DNA of 64,000 bases from Tumebacillus permanentifrigoris (GCF_003148565.1 NZ_QGGL01000003.1:62001-126000); one strand, 5' to 3'; shown: positions 25,727-34,963, numbered from the stretch's first letter. A program made the numbers and translations. Notes: generated by a model from the letters alone, not told the origin.

Positions 25727-26713
25727 ATGAATGAGACCATTTTACATATGTTGCGCGATGCGCCGGGCGGGTTCGTGTCAGGGGAAGCGATGTGCCAAGC
25801 TTGCGGGGTGTCGCGCACCTCGATCTGGAAGCACATCAAGGACATGCAGGACGCCGGCTACAACATCGAAGCGGTGCGCAACAAAGGCTATCGGTTGGTC
25901 GACGCCCCGGACCTAGTGACGGCGGCGGAGATTCGCGAAGGGCTGAGCACGACGTTGCTCGGGCAGAGCATCGTCTACCGGGAAACGATCGACTCCACCA
26001 ATTCCCTGGCGCAACAGTTGGCGCTGGGCGGCGCGCCAGAGGGGACGCTGGTGATCGCCGACGAGCAGACCAGCGGGCGCGGCAGACGCGGCCGGCAATG
26101 GTTCTCCCCTCCGCACTCTGGCATCTGGATGTCGCTGATCCTGCGCCCGGAGTTGCCGCTGGCGCATGCGGCGCAGATCACGCTGGTCGCAGCTGTGGCG
26201 CTGAACCAAGCGTTGAGCCGCGCGACCGGGGTGCAAGCCGGGATCAAGTGGCCCAACGACATCCTGTTCAACGGGAAAAAGTGCTGTGGCATCCTCACTG
26301 AGATGCACGCAGAATTTGACCAGATCCACCATCTGGTCGTTGGAATCGGGATCAATGTCAACGTGGCGCAGGACGAGTTCCCCGCGGAGTTGGAAGGGAT
26401 TGCGACCTCGCTACAGGCGATCCGTGGTGAGCGAATCCCGCGTGCGCAAGTGGTGCGGACGGTGTTGGAGGAGTTCGAGCCGCTGTACCGCCAGTACGTG
26501 CTCAACGGCGGGTTTGGCACGCTGCGTGACGCTTGGAAAGCCAACAACATCACCCTCGGTCGCCACATCGTAGCCCACACCGCGCGCGGTGACATCGAGG
26601 GCCTGGCGTTGGACATCGACGAATTCGGCGTGTTGTTGCTGGAAAAAGCGGACGGCGAGCGGGAGAAAATCTATTCGGCGGATATCACGGTGATCAACCA
26701 GACCATATCCTAG
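25727..26713 (+). CDS. birA: Bifunctional biotin-[acetyl-CoA-carboxylase] ligase and biotin operon repressor, 328 aa
   Basis: N-terminal winged helix (residues about 1-65; GVSRTSIWKHIKDM is the recognition helix) followed by the biotin ligase domain. The adenylate-forming GRGRRGRQW motif lies near residue 120, and the KWPNDI and GIGINVN motifs follow; an SH3-like C-terminal domain ends the protein. It biotinylates carboxylases and represses biotin genes. The ATG at 25727 follows TGGAGG; the upstream frame extension runs through a terminator and is rejected. Confidence 0.95.
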   Translation: MNETILHMLRDAPGGFVSGEAMCQACGVSRTSIWKHIKDMQDAGYNIEAVRNKGYRLVDAPDLVTAAEIREGLSTTLLGQSIVYRETIDSTNSLAQQLALGGAPEGTLVIADEQTSGRGRRGRQWFSPPHSGIWMSLILRPELPLAHAAQITLVAAVALNQALSRATGVQAGIKWPNDILFNGKKCCGILTEMHAEFDQIHHLVVGIGINVNVAQDEFPAELEGIATSLQAIRGERIPRAQVVRTVLEEFEPLYRQYVLNGGFGTLRDAWKANNITLGRHIVAHTARGDIEGLALDIDEFGVLLLEKADGEREKIYSADITVINQTIS

Positions 26714-26724
26714 AGGAAAAGAGG

Positions 26725-26955
26725 ATGTGGGGGGCATTGGCTACCCAGATTGACCGTCGTCTCCGCGAACTCGAGGACCAAGTCCGCGCCCAGATCGGCC
26801 GCTTTACGCGCCGAGCCTCGTTGGAGCAGGATGAGAAGGAGCGCATCATCAAGTTCCTCGAAACGTTTCTCGCCGCAGACAGTGGGAGCGTTCGAGACCA
26901 AGCGATTCGCCAGTATGTGCTGTACCGGCTGGGTTTCACCTACAGCTACCAGTGA
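26725..26955 (+). CDS. Small helical protein of unknown function, 76 aa
   Basis: A short, charged, mostly helical ORF starting at ATG 26725, eleven bases after the birA stop, with a GAGG site about eight bases upstream. It ends at a strong terminator, so it looks like the last gene of the birA transcript. The sequence (RRLRELEDQVRAQIGRF at the start, FLETFLAADSG in the middle) has no recognisable domain. Codon composition matches its neighbours. Confidence 0.55.
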   Translation: MWGALATQIDRRLRELEDQVRAQIGRFTRRASLEQDEKERIIKFLETFLAADSGSVRDQAIRQYVLYRLGFTYSYQ

Positions 26956-26963
26956 TGGGCGCA

Positions 26964-27001
26964 CAAAAAAACACCTCTTCCGGTGGGAAGAGGTGTTTTT
27001 T
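26964..27001. terminator. Bidirectional terminator
   Basis: A 12-bp stem AACACCTCTTCC/GGAAGAGGTGTT with A and T runs, shared by two convergent small genes. Confidence 0.88.
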
Positions 27002-27007
27002 TACGAC

Positions 27008-27223
27008 TTACAGTTGGTCTTTCAGCGCGTAGTACGCTTCCTTCAAATGAAGGGCGTCCGCGTACTGTTTTTCCACGTCGGTGAGAACGTTTTGAGAAGC
27101 GCCGACAGCGCGCAGATTTTCAAGCACTACGCGGTTTTCTTCGATGCGCTGATCCAACAGTTGCTCGGTACGATCACCGTGAACAGTCACTATTCTTTGA
27201 AGGATTTCTTTTTTGCGGTCCAT
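27008..27223 (-). CDS. Small coiled-coil protein of unknown function, 71 aa
   Basis: A 71-residue, highly charged helical protein (MDRKKEILQRIV..., ending AYYALKDQL) with an AGGGGGAT ribosome binding site eight bases before the ATG. Heptad-like spacing suggests a helical hairpin, as in many small sporulation or regulatory proteins, but no family is recognised and the Spo0E motif is absent. Its AT-rich upstream region contains TATATAATG on the coding strand near 27305, a possible -10. Confidence 0.6.
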   Translation of the reverse strand: MDRKKEILQRIVTVHGDRTEQLLDQRIEENRVVLENLRAVGASQNVLTDVEKQYADALHLKEAYYALKDQL

Positions 27224-27652
27224 GTTAATCCCCCTGACTACGTCGTATTCTTAGGGTGGTTCGAAACTAGGAGTTTCATACCTTACCATCACAAGCCCTC
27301 ATTATATACCATAGAAACCAATTTTGGTATCAAAAATTACCGCAATTTCTACAGAACGGATGAAAGAAAAGGATCGAACACACTATACAGATGCCCATTT
27401 CCAATGTATACTAAGCTCGTTGGAGACGGTATCAAACTGAACTGTACTCCAGTTGTGAATGGGTTTTACACGATTTTTCTGATGCTTCGCTAACTTTATC
27501 ACATCTGCTCTGAGCCGATTCGGACCGAGACAGGGAACTGAGACTCTTAAGCTGACTCTTCGTGCCCACTATAGGCTCGTAGGGTCTTTTTTGTCTACAA
27601 CCACTACATCATCGGCTCCCGGCAGATCCACCCCCCCAAGGAGGAGTCCTAC
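27224..27652 (+). promoter_or_regulatory. 429-base AT-rich gap: leader of the pantothenate operon with a terminator-like hairpin
   Basis: No gene is seen. At 27541-27592 a stem AGACTCT/AGGGTCT encloses a second imperfect stem and is followed by six T, 60 bases before panB. A terminator here, with no gene in front of it on this strand, would act as an attenuator of panBCD. The T-box consensus is not seen. The pan RNA motif known upstream of panB in other bacteria is a reasonable candidate but was not verified. Confidence 0.4.
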
Positions 27653-28507
27653 ATGAGTACGAGCAAAGCTACCACGGTTAGCTTGCAAGAGATGAAGCGC
27701 AATCGCCACAAGATCGTCATGCTGACCGCCTACGATTACCCGACCGCCAAAGTGGCGGAGGCGGGCGGTACGGACGTGATCCTCGTCGGGGATTCGCTCG
27801 GCATGGTCGTTCTCGGCTATGACTCCACGCTTCCCGTCACGGTTGACGATATGGTCCACCACACGAAAGCGGTTACACGTGGGGCCAAACAGACGTTGAT
27901 CGTGACCGATCTGCCGTTCCTGTCCTATCACATCTCCACACCGGAAGCGGTGCGCAACGCTGGACGCTTGATCCAAGAGGGCGGCGCGGACGCTGTGAAG
28001 TTGGAAGGCGGGCGCGAAGTGATCGAACAGGTACAAGCGATTGTCCGTGCCGGCATCCCGGTATGCGGGCACATCGGCTTGCAGCCGCAGATGGTCAACC
28101 AACTGGGCGGCTACAAAGTGCAGGGCAAGGACTACGAAGGGGCCAAGCGCATCCTCGAAGACGCGTTGCTGCTCCAAGCTGCAGGTTGCTTTGCGATCGT
28201 GCTGGAGTGTGTTCCGACCCTTCTGGCGCAACTGATCAGCGAACGCCTGTCGATCCCGACGATCGGCATCGGCGCGGGGGACGGTTGTGACGGACAAGTG
28301 TTGGTCATCCACGACATGCTCGGCATCACCGAGAAGTACCTGCCGAAGTTCGCCAAAAAGTACGCGGAACTTGCTGGCGACATGACAGCCGCCATCGCGA
28401 CCTACTCGCAAGAAGTGCGGGACGGTCAATTCCCAGAAGCTCACCACGGGTTCAAGATGTCCGACGAGGTTTTGGAGAGACTAGTAGAGGAGACTGGACG
28501 TTCATGA
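27653..28507 (+). CDS. panB: 3-methyl-2-oxobutanoate hydroxymethyltransferase, 284 aa
   Basis: First enzyme of pantothenate synthesis: makes ketopantoate from 2-oxoisovalerate and methylenetetrahydrofolate. Motifs: MLTAYDYP at the start of the TIM barrel, GDSLGMV (metal-binding Asp), DLPF, VKLEGG with the substrate lysine, GHIGLQPQ, and IGIGAGDGCDGQVLV. The ATG follows AAGGAGGAG. The stop overlaps the panC ATG by four bases, so the genes are coupled. Order panB-panC-panD follows Bacillus subtilis. Confidence 0.97.
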   Translation: MSTSKATTVSLQEMKRNRHKIVMLTAYDYPTAKVAEAGGTDVILVGDSLGMVVLGYDSTLPVTVDDMVHHTKAVTRGAKQTLIVTDLPFLSYHISTPEAVRNAGRLIQEGGADAVKLEGGREVIEQVQAIVRAGIPVCGHIGLQPQMVNQLGGYKVQGKDYEGAKRILEDALLLQAAGCFAIVLECVPTLLAQLISERLSIPTIGIGAGDGCDGQVLVIHDMLGITEKYLPKFAKKYAELAGDMTAAIATYSQEVRDGQFPEAHHGFKMSDEVLERLVEETGRS

Positions 28508-29364
28508 TCATCTTGCACACCATCGCCGAAGTCCGCCAATACGTACACACCCATCGGATGCAAGGCAAGACGATCGGCCTCGTCCCGACGATGGGGTATC
28601 TCCACGAAGGTCATCTGTCCCTCGTGCGCCAAGCCAAGGAACAGACGGACATCGCGATCATGAGCATCTTTGTCAACCCGCTGCAGTTCGGTCCCAACGA
28701 GGACTTCGATTCCTATCCTCGCGACCTGGAACGCGATTCGCAGCTGGCAGCATCGGCTGGCATCGATGCGATTTTTGCCCCGAGCGTCGATACGATGTAC
28801 CCCGCTGGCAACGGCAAGTCGCTTACCCATGTGGATGTGGAGGTCGTCACCGATACGCTCTGCGGGGCTGCCCGACCCGGCCACTTCCGCGGCGTGTCGA
28901 CCGTCGTCAGCAAACTGTTCAACATCGTGTTGCCTGACAAGGCGTTTTTTGGTCTCAAGGATGCCCAGCAAGTCGTCGTGATCCAACAGATGGTGCGCGA
29001 CTTGGACATTCCGGTCGAGATCGTGCCATGTGCAATCGTCCGCGAGCCTGATGGACTCGCGATGAGTTCGCGCAACGTCTTCCTCAACGACGACCAGCGT
29101 TCGCAAGCCTTGGTCCTGTCCCGCTCGTTGCAGATGGCAGCGGAGCGCGTGCAACAGGGCGAACGCGATGCCGTAGCTCTCGCCGCGGCCGTGCGCGCTA
29201 CGATTGAGGAGCAACCGCTCGCCGACATCGATTATGTACAGATCGTCTCCATGCGCGACCTGTCACCGCTGCACACGCTCGACCAACCGGCGTTGCTTGC
29301 CCTCGCTGTGCGATTTGGCAAGACCCGACTCATCGACAACATCGTACTTCACGTACACCGATAA
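28504..29364 (+). CDS. panC: Pantoate-beta-alanine ligase, 286 aa
   Basis: Condenses pantoate with beta-alanine through an adenylate. The nucleotidyltransferase fold signatures are [14 protein letters not shown] (HIGH-like, residues about 28-41), [24 protein letters not shown] and the MSSRN motif near residue 186. Length is normal. Overlaps panB by four bases; 38 bases separate it from panD. Confidence 0.97.
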   Translation: MIILHTIAEVRQYVHTHRMQGKTIGLVPTMGYLHEGHLSLVRQAKEQTDIAIMSIFVNPLQFGPNEDFDSYPRDLERDSQLAASAGIDAIFAPSVDTMYPAGNGKSLTHVDVEVVTDTLCGAARPGHFRGVSTVVSKLFNIVLPDKAFFGLKDAQQVVVIQQMVRDLDIPVEIVPCAIVREPDGLAMSSRNVFLNDDQRSQALVLSRSLQMAAERVQQGERDAVALAAAVRATIEEQPLADIDYVQIVSMRDLSPLHTLDQPALLALAVRFGKTRLIDNIVLHVHR

Positions 29365-29402
29365 ATACGTCACCAAACCCAGAGAAAAAGGGGATTCCAA
29401 CC

Positions 29403-29783
29403 ATGTTCCGAACGATGATGAAATCGAAAATCCACCGCGCGACCGTCACGGAAGCGAATCTGAACTACGTCGGCTCGATCACGATCGACCAAGACATCCT
29501 CGATGCAACGGACATCTGGCCGGACGAGAAAGTCCAGATCGTCAACAACAACAACGGGGCTCGCTTGGAAACGTATGTCATCTCCGGGAAGCGCGGTTCC
29601 GGCGTGATCTGCCTGAACGGTGCAGCAGCTCGTCTGGTGCAACCGGGTGATACCGTCATCATCATCTCCTATGCGATGATGGAAAACGCAGAAGCCCGTC
29701 AACACAAGCCGATCGTGGCCTTGATGGATCGCGACAACAAAATCGTCGACCTGATCACCGAGAAGGAAGCGACCGTCGTCTAA
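29403..29783 (+). CDS. panD: Aspartate 1-decarboxylase proenzyme, 126 aa
   Basis: Pyruvoyl enzyme that makes beta-alanine for PanC. Self-cleavage is expected between G24 and S25 (NYVGSIT), producing the pyruvoyl group. Other family residues such as [13 protein letters not shown] and NGAAARL are present. The ribosome binding site is weak (AGAAAAAGGGG). A terminator hairpin follows the stop and merges with the next gene's ribosome binding site. Confidence 0.97.
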   Translation: MFRTMMKSKIHRATVTEANLNYVGSITIDQDILDATDIWPDEKVQIVNNNNGARLETYVISGKRGSGVICLNGAAARLVQPGDTVIIISYAMMENAEARQHKPIVALMDRDNKIVDLITEKEATVV

Positions 29784-29796
29784 GCCTTTCTGGATA

Positions 29797-29859
29797 AAAA
29801 AGCCTCCCTTGTCCCAAACTACTTCGTAATCAGTAGATGAGGACGGGGGGGGCTTTTTT
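29797..29859 (+). terminator. Terminator after panD, overlapping the next gene's ribosome binding site
   Basis: Stem AAAAAAGCCTCCC/GGGGGGCTTTTTT closes a longer arm with an inner GTCC/GGAC pair. The G run of the 3' arm is also the only Shine-Dalgarno for the ATG at 29861. Confidence 0.7.
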
Positions 29860-29860
29860 G

Positions 29861-31444
29861 ATGTTCGAAAAACCGTTTGCACTCTTGAACCGCGCCGTCG
29901 ACCGCATCGAGACCCAACTGGAGTCGGCGGACAGTGAACAAAAGCGCATCCTCGGCGAAGAGTTGGTCGCCCTGCGCAATGCCTGCGACAAATTTGTCGA
30001 GCAGTGGTTGTCATTTGAGGAGCGCGTCTCCGAGCTGTCGGAGGAATACAACCTCGAACTCGACGGCACACTGCCAAGCCCGGAACTGCAGGAAATCCAA
30101 GACAAATTGGCAGCTCTGCAGAGCGGCGATTCACCGTTTGCGATGATGGACCCTGACATGGATGACCCCCAACCCTCCGACGAACAGGTGGAACAACCGA
30201 CCGGGGAAAAAAGCGACGCGGACGCCGTCGCGCCCCACCCAAAAGCGGCTGGCAAAAAGCCAGGCACGACTTTGGTCTACCAGATCGGCGATGGACAGTC
30301 GATGCGCCCGCGCGACGAGCAGATGGTGCGCTCGTTCCGACTCGGCATCGGCTATTTCGATCTCCTGATGTTCCCAGAGGCGATGGAGCAGTTCCAACGC
30401 GTCTTGGAGCTCGACGGCGACTTTCTCGTCGCTCGGTTGTATCTGGCGTTCGGATGCCTCTCCCAAGGTGAGTACGAGCAGGCGAGTCACCACCTGAACT
30501 TGATCACCGTTCGTGAGGAGGATGATTTCCTGCAAGCGACGATCCACAGCACCTATGGGCATATCTTTGTCGCGCAGGAGGAGTATGAATCCGCGCTGGT
30601 CGAATTCGAGATGGCGGCCAAACTCGTGTCCGACTTCCGCGACATCGAGTTCAACATCGCCTGCTGCCACTACAACAAGGGTCGCCTGCGTGAAGCCTTG
30701 ACCCATTTCCAGCGCAACCTGATCACCCAGCCAGAGGATTGGGAATCACACCGCCTGTGCGGGCTGATCTGGGAGCAACTCGGTCATCGAGACCGCGCCT
30801 ACCGCCATCTGGCGCGGTCTTATGATCTCAACGGTGCGCACGAGCAAGTGATCCTCGATTTTGCGCAACTCTCCGAACAGCAAGGCAAGCCCGACCAAGC
30901 CCGCGCCCTGTATAAAAAAGCGCTCCGCTATCACCCGACGTCTGCGGGCGCACTGGGGGGGCTCGGCTGGATCAAGATGCGCGAAGGGGATGTGCCAACA
31001 GCCGTTTCGCTTTTTAAAAAGCAACTGTCCTGCAGCCCGAACGACCGCCAAGGCTTGTTCAACCTCGGCTGGGCGTCCTACCAGACGAAGGATTATGGCC
31101 GAGCGGAACGCTGCTTCTCGATGCTGCTGCGCAAGAACTCGCGGGACTCCTACGCGCTGGCCGGGCTTGCTCGCACATGGAGCATGCTGGAGAAGCGCGG
31201 GGAGGCGAAGGACCAATTGCTCCAACTGGTCGCCATGGAAGGGTCGGCGGAGAAAAAGCTCGGTCTCTACCACTTAGGTCGCCTCGCGATCGAGGAGGAG
31301 TCGTACACGCAAGCGCTCCGCTACTTTAACGCAGCGCTCGTGTATGACCGCGACTGTGTGGAATCGCTGTTCTACAAAGGGGTCGCGCACTATGCGCTCG
31401 GGGAGTTAGAGCGGGCGCAGCAATGCTTTGAGAAATGTAAATAA
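29861..31444 (+). CDS. Tetratricopeptide repeat protein, 527 aa
   Basis: A soluble protein with an N-terminal helical/coiled region (residues 1-90), an acidic linker (about 95-150) and then an array of TPR units to the end (for example FDLLMFPEAMEQFQRVLELD, then ALVEFEMAAKL, ALTHFQRNLITQP, ALYKKALRYHP and ALRYFNAALVYD). Such arrays bind proteins; no catalytic domain is present. The ATG at 29861 is chosen because the G run upstream lies at the right distance; an in-frame ATG at 29837 has no ribosome binding site. The molecular role is unknown. Confidence 0.8.
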   Translation: MFEKPFALLNRAVDRIETQLESADSEQKRILGEELVALRNACDKFVEQWLSFEERVSELSEEYNLELDGTLPSPELQEIQDKLAALQSGDSPFAMMDPDMDDPQPSDEQVEQPTGEKSDADAVAPHPKAAGKKPGTTLVYQIGDGQSMRPRDEQMVRSFRLGIGYFDLLMFPEAMEQFQRVLELDGDFLVARLYLAFGCLSQGEYEQASHHLNLITVREEDDFLQATIHSTYGHIFVAQEEYESALVEFEMAAKLVSDFRDIEFNIACCHYNKGRLREALTHFQRNLITQPEDWESHRLCGLIWEQLGHRDRAYRHLARSYDLNGAHEQVILDFAQLSEQQGKPDQARALYKKALRYHPTSAGALGGLGWIKMREGDVPTAVSLFKKQLSCSPNDRQGLFNLGWASYQTKDYGRAERCFSMLLRKNSRDSYALAGLARTWSMLEKRGEAKDQLLQLVAMEGSAEKKLGLYHLGRLAIEEESYTQALRYFNAALVYDRDCVESLFYKGVAHYALGELERAQQCFEKCK

Positions 31445-31470
31445 GTTGTAGTAAGAGGCAAGCAAGACGA

Positions 31471-31511
31471 AAAAGATCAGCCCTGACCATCAAGGGGCTG
31501 ATCTTTTTTTC
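31471..31511 (+). terminator. Terminator after the TPR protein gene
   Basis: Stem AGATCAGCCC/GGGCTGATCT with flanking A and T runs. Confidence 0.88.
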
Positions 31512-31582
31512 TGGAAGTGAAACCATTTTTAGGGAACGATCGTCTTATGGGATAGAACGTGGAGCCAAGGGAGGAACAGAAC

Positions 31583-32836
31583 ATGAACAACAACTTCAAG
31601 AAAACCACAGCGCTGGTCACAGCGGGACTGATGTTGGTGGGGTTGCCGTTGACGACGCTTGCTGTGTCGCCGCGTACAGCTTACGCAGGCAACCCGGTGT
31701 ACTCCGATCTGCAAGGCCATTACTCGGAAGTGGCGGTGAAACGCCTCGTGGAGTTGGGCGTCATCGATGCAACCTCCGCCCGGTACTTCAACCCAGACCA
31801 ACCGATGGAGCGCACCGAATTTAACAAGTGGCAGCGAAGCATCATCGGGTCCGATCCCACTCCCCAAACGAACGGCAATCTGATTCCGCGCTGGGAAGCG
31901 GCCTTGCTCGTCGACAATGCTCGCTCCGGGGCCTTAGGTGGCAATGAAGGCGCCAACGCCAACATGTTCGTCGACCACGAACAGATTCCGCAACAGGCGC
32001 GGGTCGCTGTGGGGCGGCTCTTCAATCGCGGAGTGATTGTGGGCGAAGGCTACGGATACTTCCGTCCAGAATGGAAATTGACGCGCGGCGAGGCGGCGGT
32101 CATGCTCAACGCCTTGCTCAACTTGAAAATTGGCAAGGACGGAAGTATTGTCCTACGCAAAGACAACGTGGACTTGAACCACGATGGCCAAGCGGCGGAA
32201 ACGGTGGCGATCATCGGCACGCACAAGGTCTCGACTGGCGACACGACGGTGTATGACAAAGGCTACCTCGGCATTTTTGATCAAAAAGGCACTCTCCAGA
32301 GCCGGGTTGAGCTGGGAGCGGGCGACATCAACTCCCCGCTGCAGATCCTCGTCGCTGATGTGAGTGGCGATGGCAAAAATGACATCGTCACCGAATCTGA
32401 TCTGCACGGCAACGGGGGAGCGGGCGCGCACAGCGTGCGTGCCTTCGTCCAGCAAGACAAGGGGGCATTCGTCGAAGCCCCCTTGCAGACGCTGGATTGG
32501 AGCACGAAATTCAGCTCCGTCAGCTTTGACAAGGTTGCCAACGCTTGGACGGTAAAAGCGACCGACGGTCGCACGTGGACGGTTGGTCTGAGCGGCCCGC
32601 AGTGGAAGGATTTTGATCCGTCCATATACCCGCAACCGCATCAGGTCCAAGTAGACCCACCGTTCGCAGTCGCTGTAGACAACGGCAAGCTGAGCACCCG
32701 TCACTACTCATGGACGGGATCGAGCCCGGCCGTGCTCTTCTACCTCGTGCCGACTTATAAGTATGTGAACGGACAGTTCGTGATCGACAGCTATCGGGCG
32801 GAGCAAGCACCGGGCACGCTCTTGCAAGGAAAATAA
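31583..32836 (+). CDS. Secreted SLH-domain protein with an FG-GAP-like segment, 417 aa
   Basis: Signal peptide (residues 1-35, ending TAYA-G), then SLH-type repeats: YSDLQGHYSEVAVKRLVELG, and later GVIVGEGYGYFRPEWKLTRG, the usual D-x-H...FxP...R motif of cell-wall anchoring. The C-terminal half has DVSGDGKNDIVTESD, a Ca-binding FG-GAP/VCBS-type loop. It is therefore a cell-surface protein held to secondary wall polymer. The ATG follows GGGAGG. A second SLH protein lies immediately downstream in the same direction; no terminator is seen between them. Confidence 0.8.
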   Translation: MNNNFKKTTALVTAGLMLVGLPLTTLAVSPRTAYAGNPVYSDLQGHYSEVAVKRLVELGVIDATSARYFNPDQPMERTEFNKWQRSIIGSDPTPQTNGNLIPRWEAALLVDNARSGALGGNEGANANMFVDHEQIPQQARVAVGRLFNRGVIVGEGYGYFRPEWKLTRGEAAVMLNALLNLKIGKDGSIVLRKDNVDLNHDGQAAETVAIIGTHKVSTGDTTVYDKGYLGIFDQKGTLQSRVELGAGDINSPLQILVADVSGDGKNDIVTESDLHGNGGAGAHSVRAFVQQDKGAFVEAPLQTLDWSTKFSSVSFDKVANAWTVKATDGRTWTVGLSGPQWKDFDPSIYPQPHQVQVDPPFAVAVDNGKLSTRHYSWTGSSPAVLFYLVPTYKYVNGQFVIDSYRAEQAPGTLLQGK

Positions 32837-32935
32837 ATAATTGGGGAACGATGAAACTTTTTCCTCATAGTCTGCGTCATTAGGTATAGAGTGAAAATTC
32901 ATTAACGGTATAAGAGACAGGGAGGTTTTACGAGT

Positions 32936-33856
32936 ATGAAAAAGACAATCACCGCACTGATGGCAGCCGCTTTGACGCTCACTTCTGCTTCGGCAGTTTT
33001 CGCTGTAGACAGCGAAGGGAAATTTATCGCACCGCACCGCAATGCGGAAGCGACGAAGTTGAAGCACGCCGCACCGGTTCAGTATCAAGACCTGGGCAAC
33101 CACTTCGCGATGAGCTCGGTGGAGCGTTTGACCAACTACGACATGATCGGCCGTGGCACAGTCGGCGGTCAGCAGTCGACGTTTGAACCGAACAGCCAGT
33201 CCGACCGCACCGAGTTGAAAACATGGTTCAAAAACGCATTGGGCAAGGAAGTCAAAGACAGCTCGACGTCCTCCAATGTCTCGCGTCTGGAAGTTGCGAC
33301 TTGGCTCGCTTCCTCGCTGCCGGCACTGAACACGGGCATTAATGGTGCCAATTTGACTGCACCGTACACCGATACGGCGAACGTGACGGTGGCTGAGCGT
33401 GACTCGCTGAACCAGCTCTACAAACTCGGCATCATGGTTGGCGATGGCCAAGGTCACTTCAACCCGAAAGGCCTGCTCACCCGTGGCGAAGCAGCTGTAT
33501 TGCTCGACGGCGCACTGGCACGCACGCTGACGGCAGCTAGCAAATCGGAGTTTGAGCAAGTATCGGGCGCGCTTCCGGAGACCGTACAGACCGTTGCCAA
33601 TGAAAACCGCACCGAACCGGGCGTATATAGCGTCGTCGACAACGGCGTTCGCTATCTGGTCATCTCCGGTGGGGAAGCGCCGACTGGCGGTTACTCCGTC
33701 AACGTAGATGGCGTGCAAGAAACGGCTGCAGGGTACTTTGTCTCCGCTTCGTTGCAACACCCGGACCCGACGATGATGGTACCGCAGATGATCACCTATC
33801 CGCAAGCGGTTCTGAAAGTAAAAGACGCGGAAAAAAGCGCGTACCTCGCTCAATAA
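32936..33856 (+). CDS. Secreted SLH-domain protein with a C-terminal PrcB-like protease-inhibitor domain, 306 aa
   Basis: Signal peptide (residues 1-23, cleavage after VFA), two SLH-like repeats (about residues 50-110 and 125-195, the second with GIMVGDGQGHFNPKGLLTRG), and a C-terminal domain (about 225-300) with SGGEAPTGGYSVNVDGVQE and later TYPQAVLKV. That Gly-rich pattern is the PrcB_C fold, described from a protease-complex inhibitor-like protein. The neighbouring gene encodes a secreted papain-like protease, making a protective role plausible. AGGGAGG precedes the ATG. The domain call is from pattern memory, not a search. Confidence 0.7.
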   Translation: MKKTITALMAAALTLTSASAVFAVDSEGKFIAPHRNAEATKLKHAAPVQYQDLGNHFAMSSVERLTNYDMIGRGTVGGQQSTFEPNSQSDRTELKTWFKNALGKEVKDSSTSSNVSRLEVATWLASSLPALNTGINGANLTAPYTDTANVTVAERDSLNQLYKLGIMVGDGQGHFNPKGLLTRGEAAVLLDGALARTLTAASKSEFEQVSGALPETVQTVANENRTEPGVYSVVDNGVRYLVISGGEAPTGGYSVNVDGVQETAAGYFVSASLQHPDPTMMVPQMITYPQAVLKVKDAEKSAYLAQ

Positions 33857-33881
33857 AAGGAAGTAAATCCCATTTTTTTAG

Positions 33882-33917
33882 CAAAAAAGATGCATCCACT
33901 TCGGGTGCATCTTTTTT
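33882..33917 (+). terminator. Terminator after the SLH/PrcB-like gene
   Basis: Stem AAAAAAGATGCA/TGCATCTTTTTT with an 11-base loop. Confidence 0.85.
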
Positions 33918-33924
33918 ATGTGTG

Positions 33925-33954
33925 TTGAAACGACACAATGAAAATAAATAGAAT
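33925..33954 (+). promoter_or_regulatory. Candidate promoter of the papain-like protease
   Basis: TTGAAA at 33925-33930 and TAGAAT at 33949-33954, spacing 18, directly after the preceding terminator. Confidence 0.4.
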
Positions 33955-34072
33955 CGATGCTATTTACAGTTAGAAGTTAACGTGATACAGTGTATTTGTA
34001 ACAAAGAATTCTATCAATTTCGAAAAGTTAGTGAATATAAAAATGAACGTAGAAAAAGAGGAGGCAATTCAA

Positions 34073-34954
34073 ATGAAAAAACAAATGTTGGCAGTATTCG
34101 CATCTGCACTGGTCATGTCCGTTTCCGCATCGGTTGCAGGCGCAGCAGGTCTGCATCCGCTGGGTGCGAGCTTCACTCCGCTGGGTACTATGGTTCCGCA
34201 TGAGGCGCAATCCTTGACTGGCGGTGGTACCACCTACGGTGTGGCACCGGCTTCCTACGACCTGTCCTCCAACCTTCCGCCGGTTGGCGACCAAGGCCAA
34301 CAAGGCTCTTGTGTTGCTTGGTCGACTGCTTACTACTCCAAATCTTTCGGTCATGGCTTCTCCAACCCGTACTCCTCTTCGAACGAGTACTCCCCGGCAT
34401 TCGTCTACAACCAACTGAACGGTGGCGTAGACGGCGGTCTGTACCCGTCCGATGCATACAACTTGCTGGTCAGCAAAGGCGACACCTCGCTGGCGAAAAT
34501 GCCTTACAACCAATTCAACTACACCACCCAACCGAACTCCACGCAGCTGGCTGACGCAGCTCTGCACAAAAACATCTCGTCCACGAACATCTTCATGGGC
34601 GCTGGCAATGGCACCGCTACCGCTCGTACTTCGGTTAAAAACGCTCTCTTCGGCACATCGACCGACCACAAGCTGGTTGGCATCGCGATCCCGGTTTACC
34701 CGGAGTTTGACAACGCGACGGCAACTGATTCCTACGTCATCACCGCGCACAAAGCGGGCGAGAAATCCCGTGGGGGCCACATGATCACCATCGTTGGCTA
34801 CGATGACAACAAAGCATACACCGGCGGCGTTGGCGCGTTCAAGATCGTCAACCAATGGGGCACTGGCTGGGGTAACAAAGGCTTCTCCTGGATCTCCTAC
34901 GACATGTTCGCTAAGGAAGTTCAAGAAGCTTGGTACATGAACACCGGCAACTAA
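34073..34954 (+). CDS. Secreted papain-like (C1A) cysteine protease, 293 aa
   Basis: Signal peptide (residues 1-24, ending AGA-A), short pro-region, then a papain-fold domain. Catalytic residues are visible: Q74 and C80 in GDQGQQGSCVAWS, H236 in GGHMITIVGYDD, and N260 in VNQWGTGWG. It has no SLH repeats and so is probably released or loosely bound. The ATG at 34073 follows GAGGAGG; the upstream in-frame ATGs at 34031 and 34043 lack a site. It forms a one-gene unit with its own promoter and terminator, next to a putative protease inhibitor. Confidence 0.88.
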   Translation: MKKQMLAVFASALVMSVSASVAGAAGLHPLGASFTPLGTMVPHEAQSLTGGGTTYGVAPASYDLSSNLPPVGDQGQQGSCVAWSTAYYSKSFGHGFSNPYSSSNEYSPAFVYNQLNGGVDGGLYPSDAYNLLVSKGDTSLAKMPYNQFNYTTQPNSTQLADAALHKNISSTNIFMGAGNGTATARTSVKNALFGTSTDHKLVGIAIPVYPEFDNATATDSYVITAHKAGEKSRGGHMITIVGYDDNKAYTGGVGAFKIVNQWGTGWGNKGFSWISYDMFAKEVQEAWYMNTGN

Positions 34955-34963
34955 TAGTTAATG

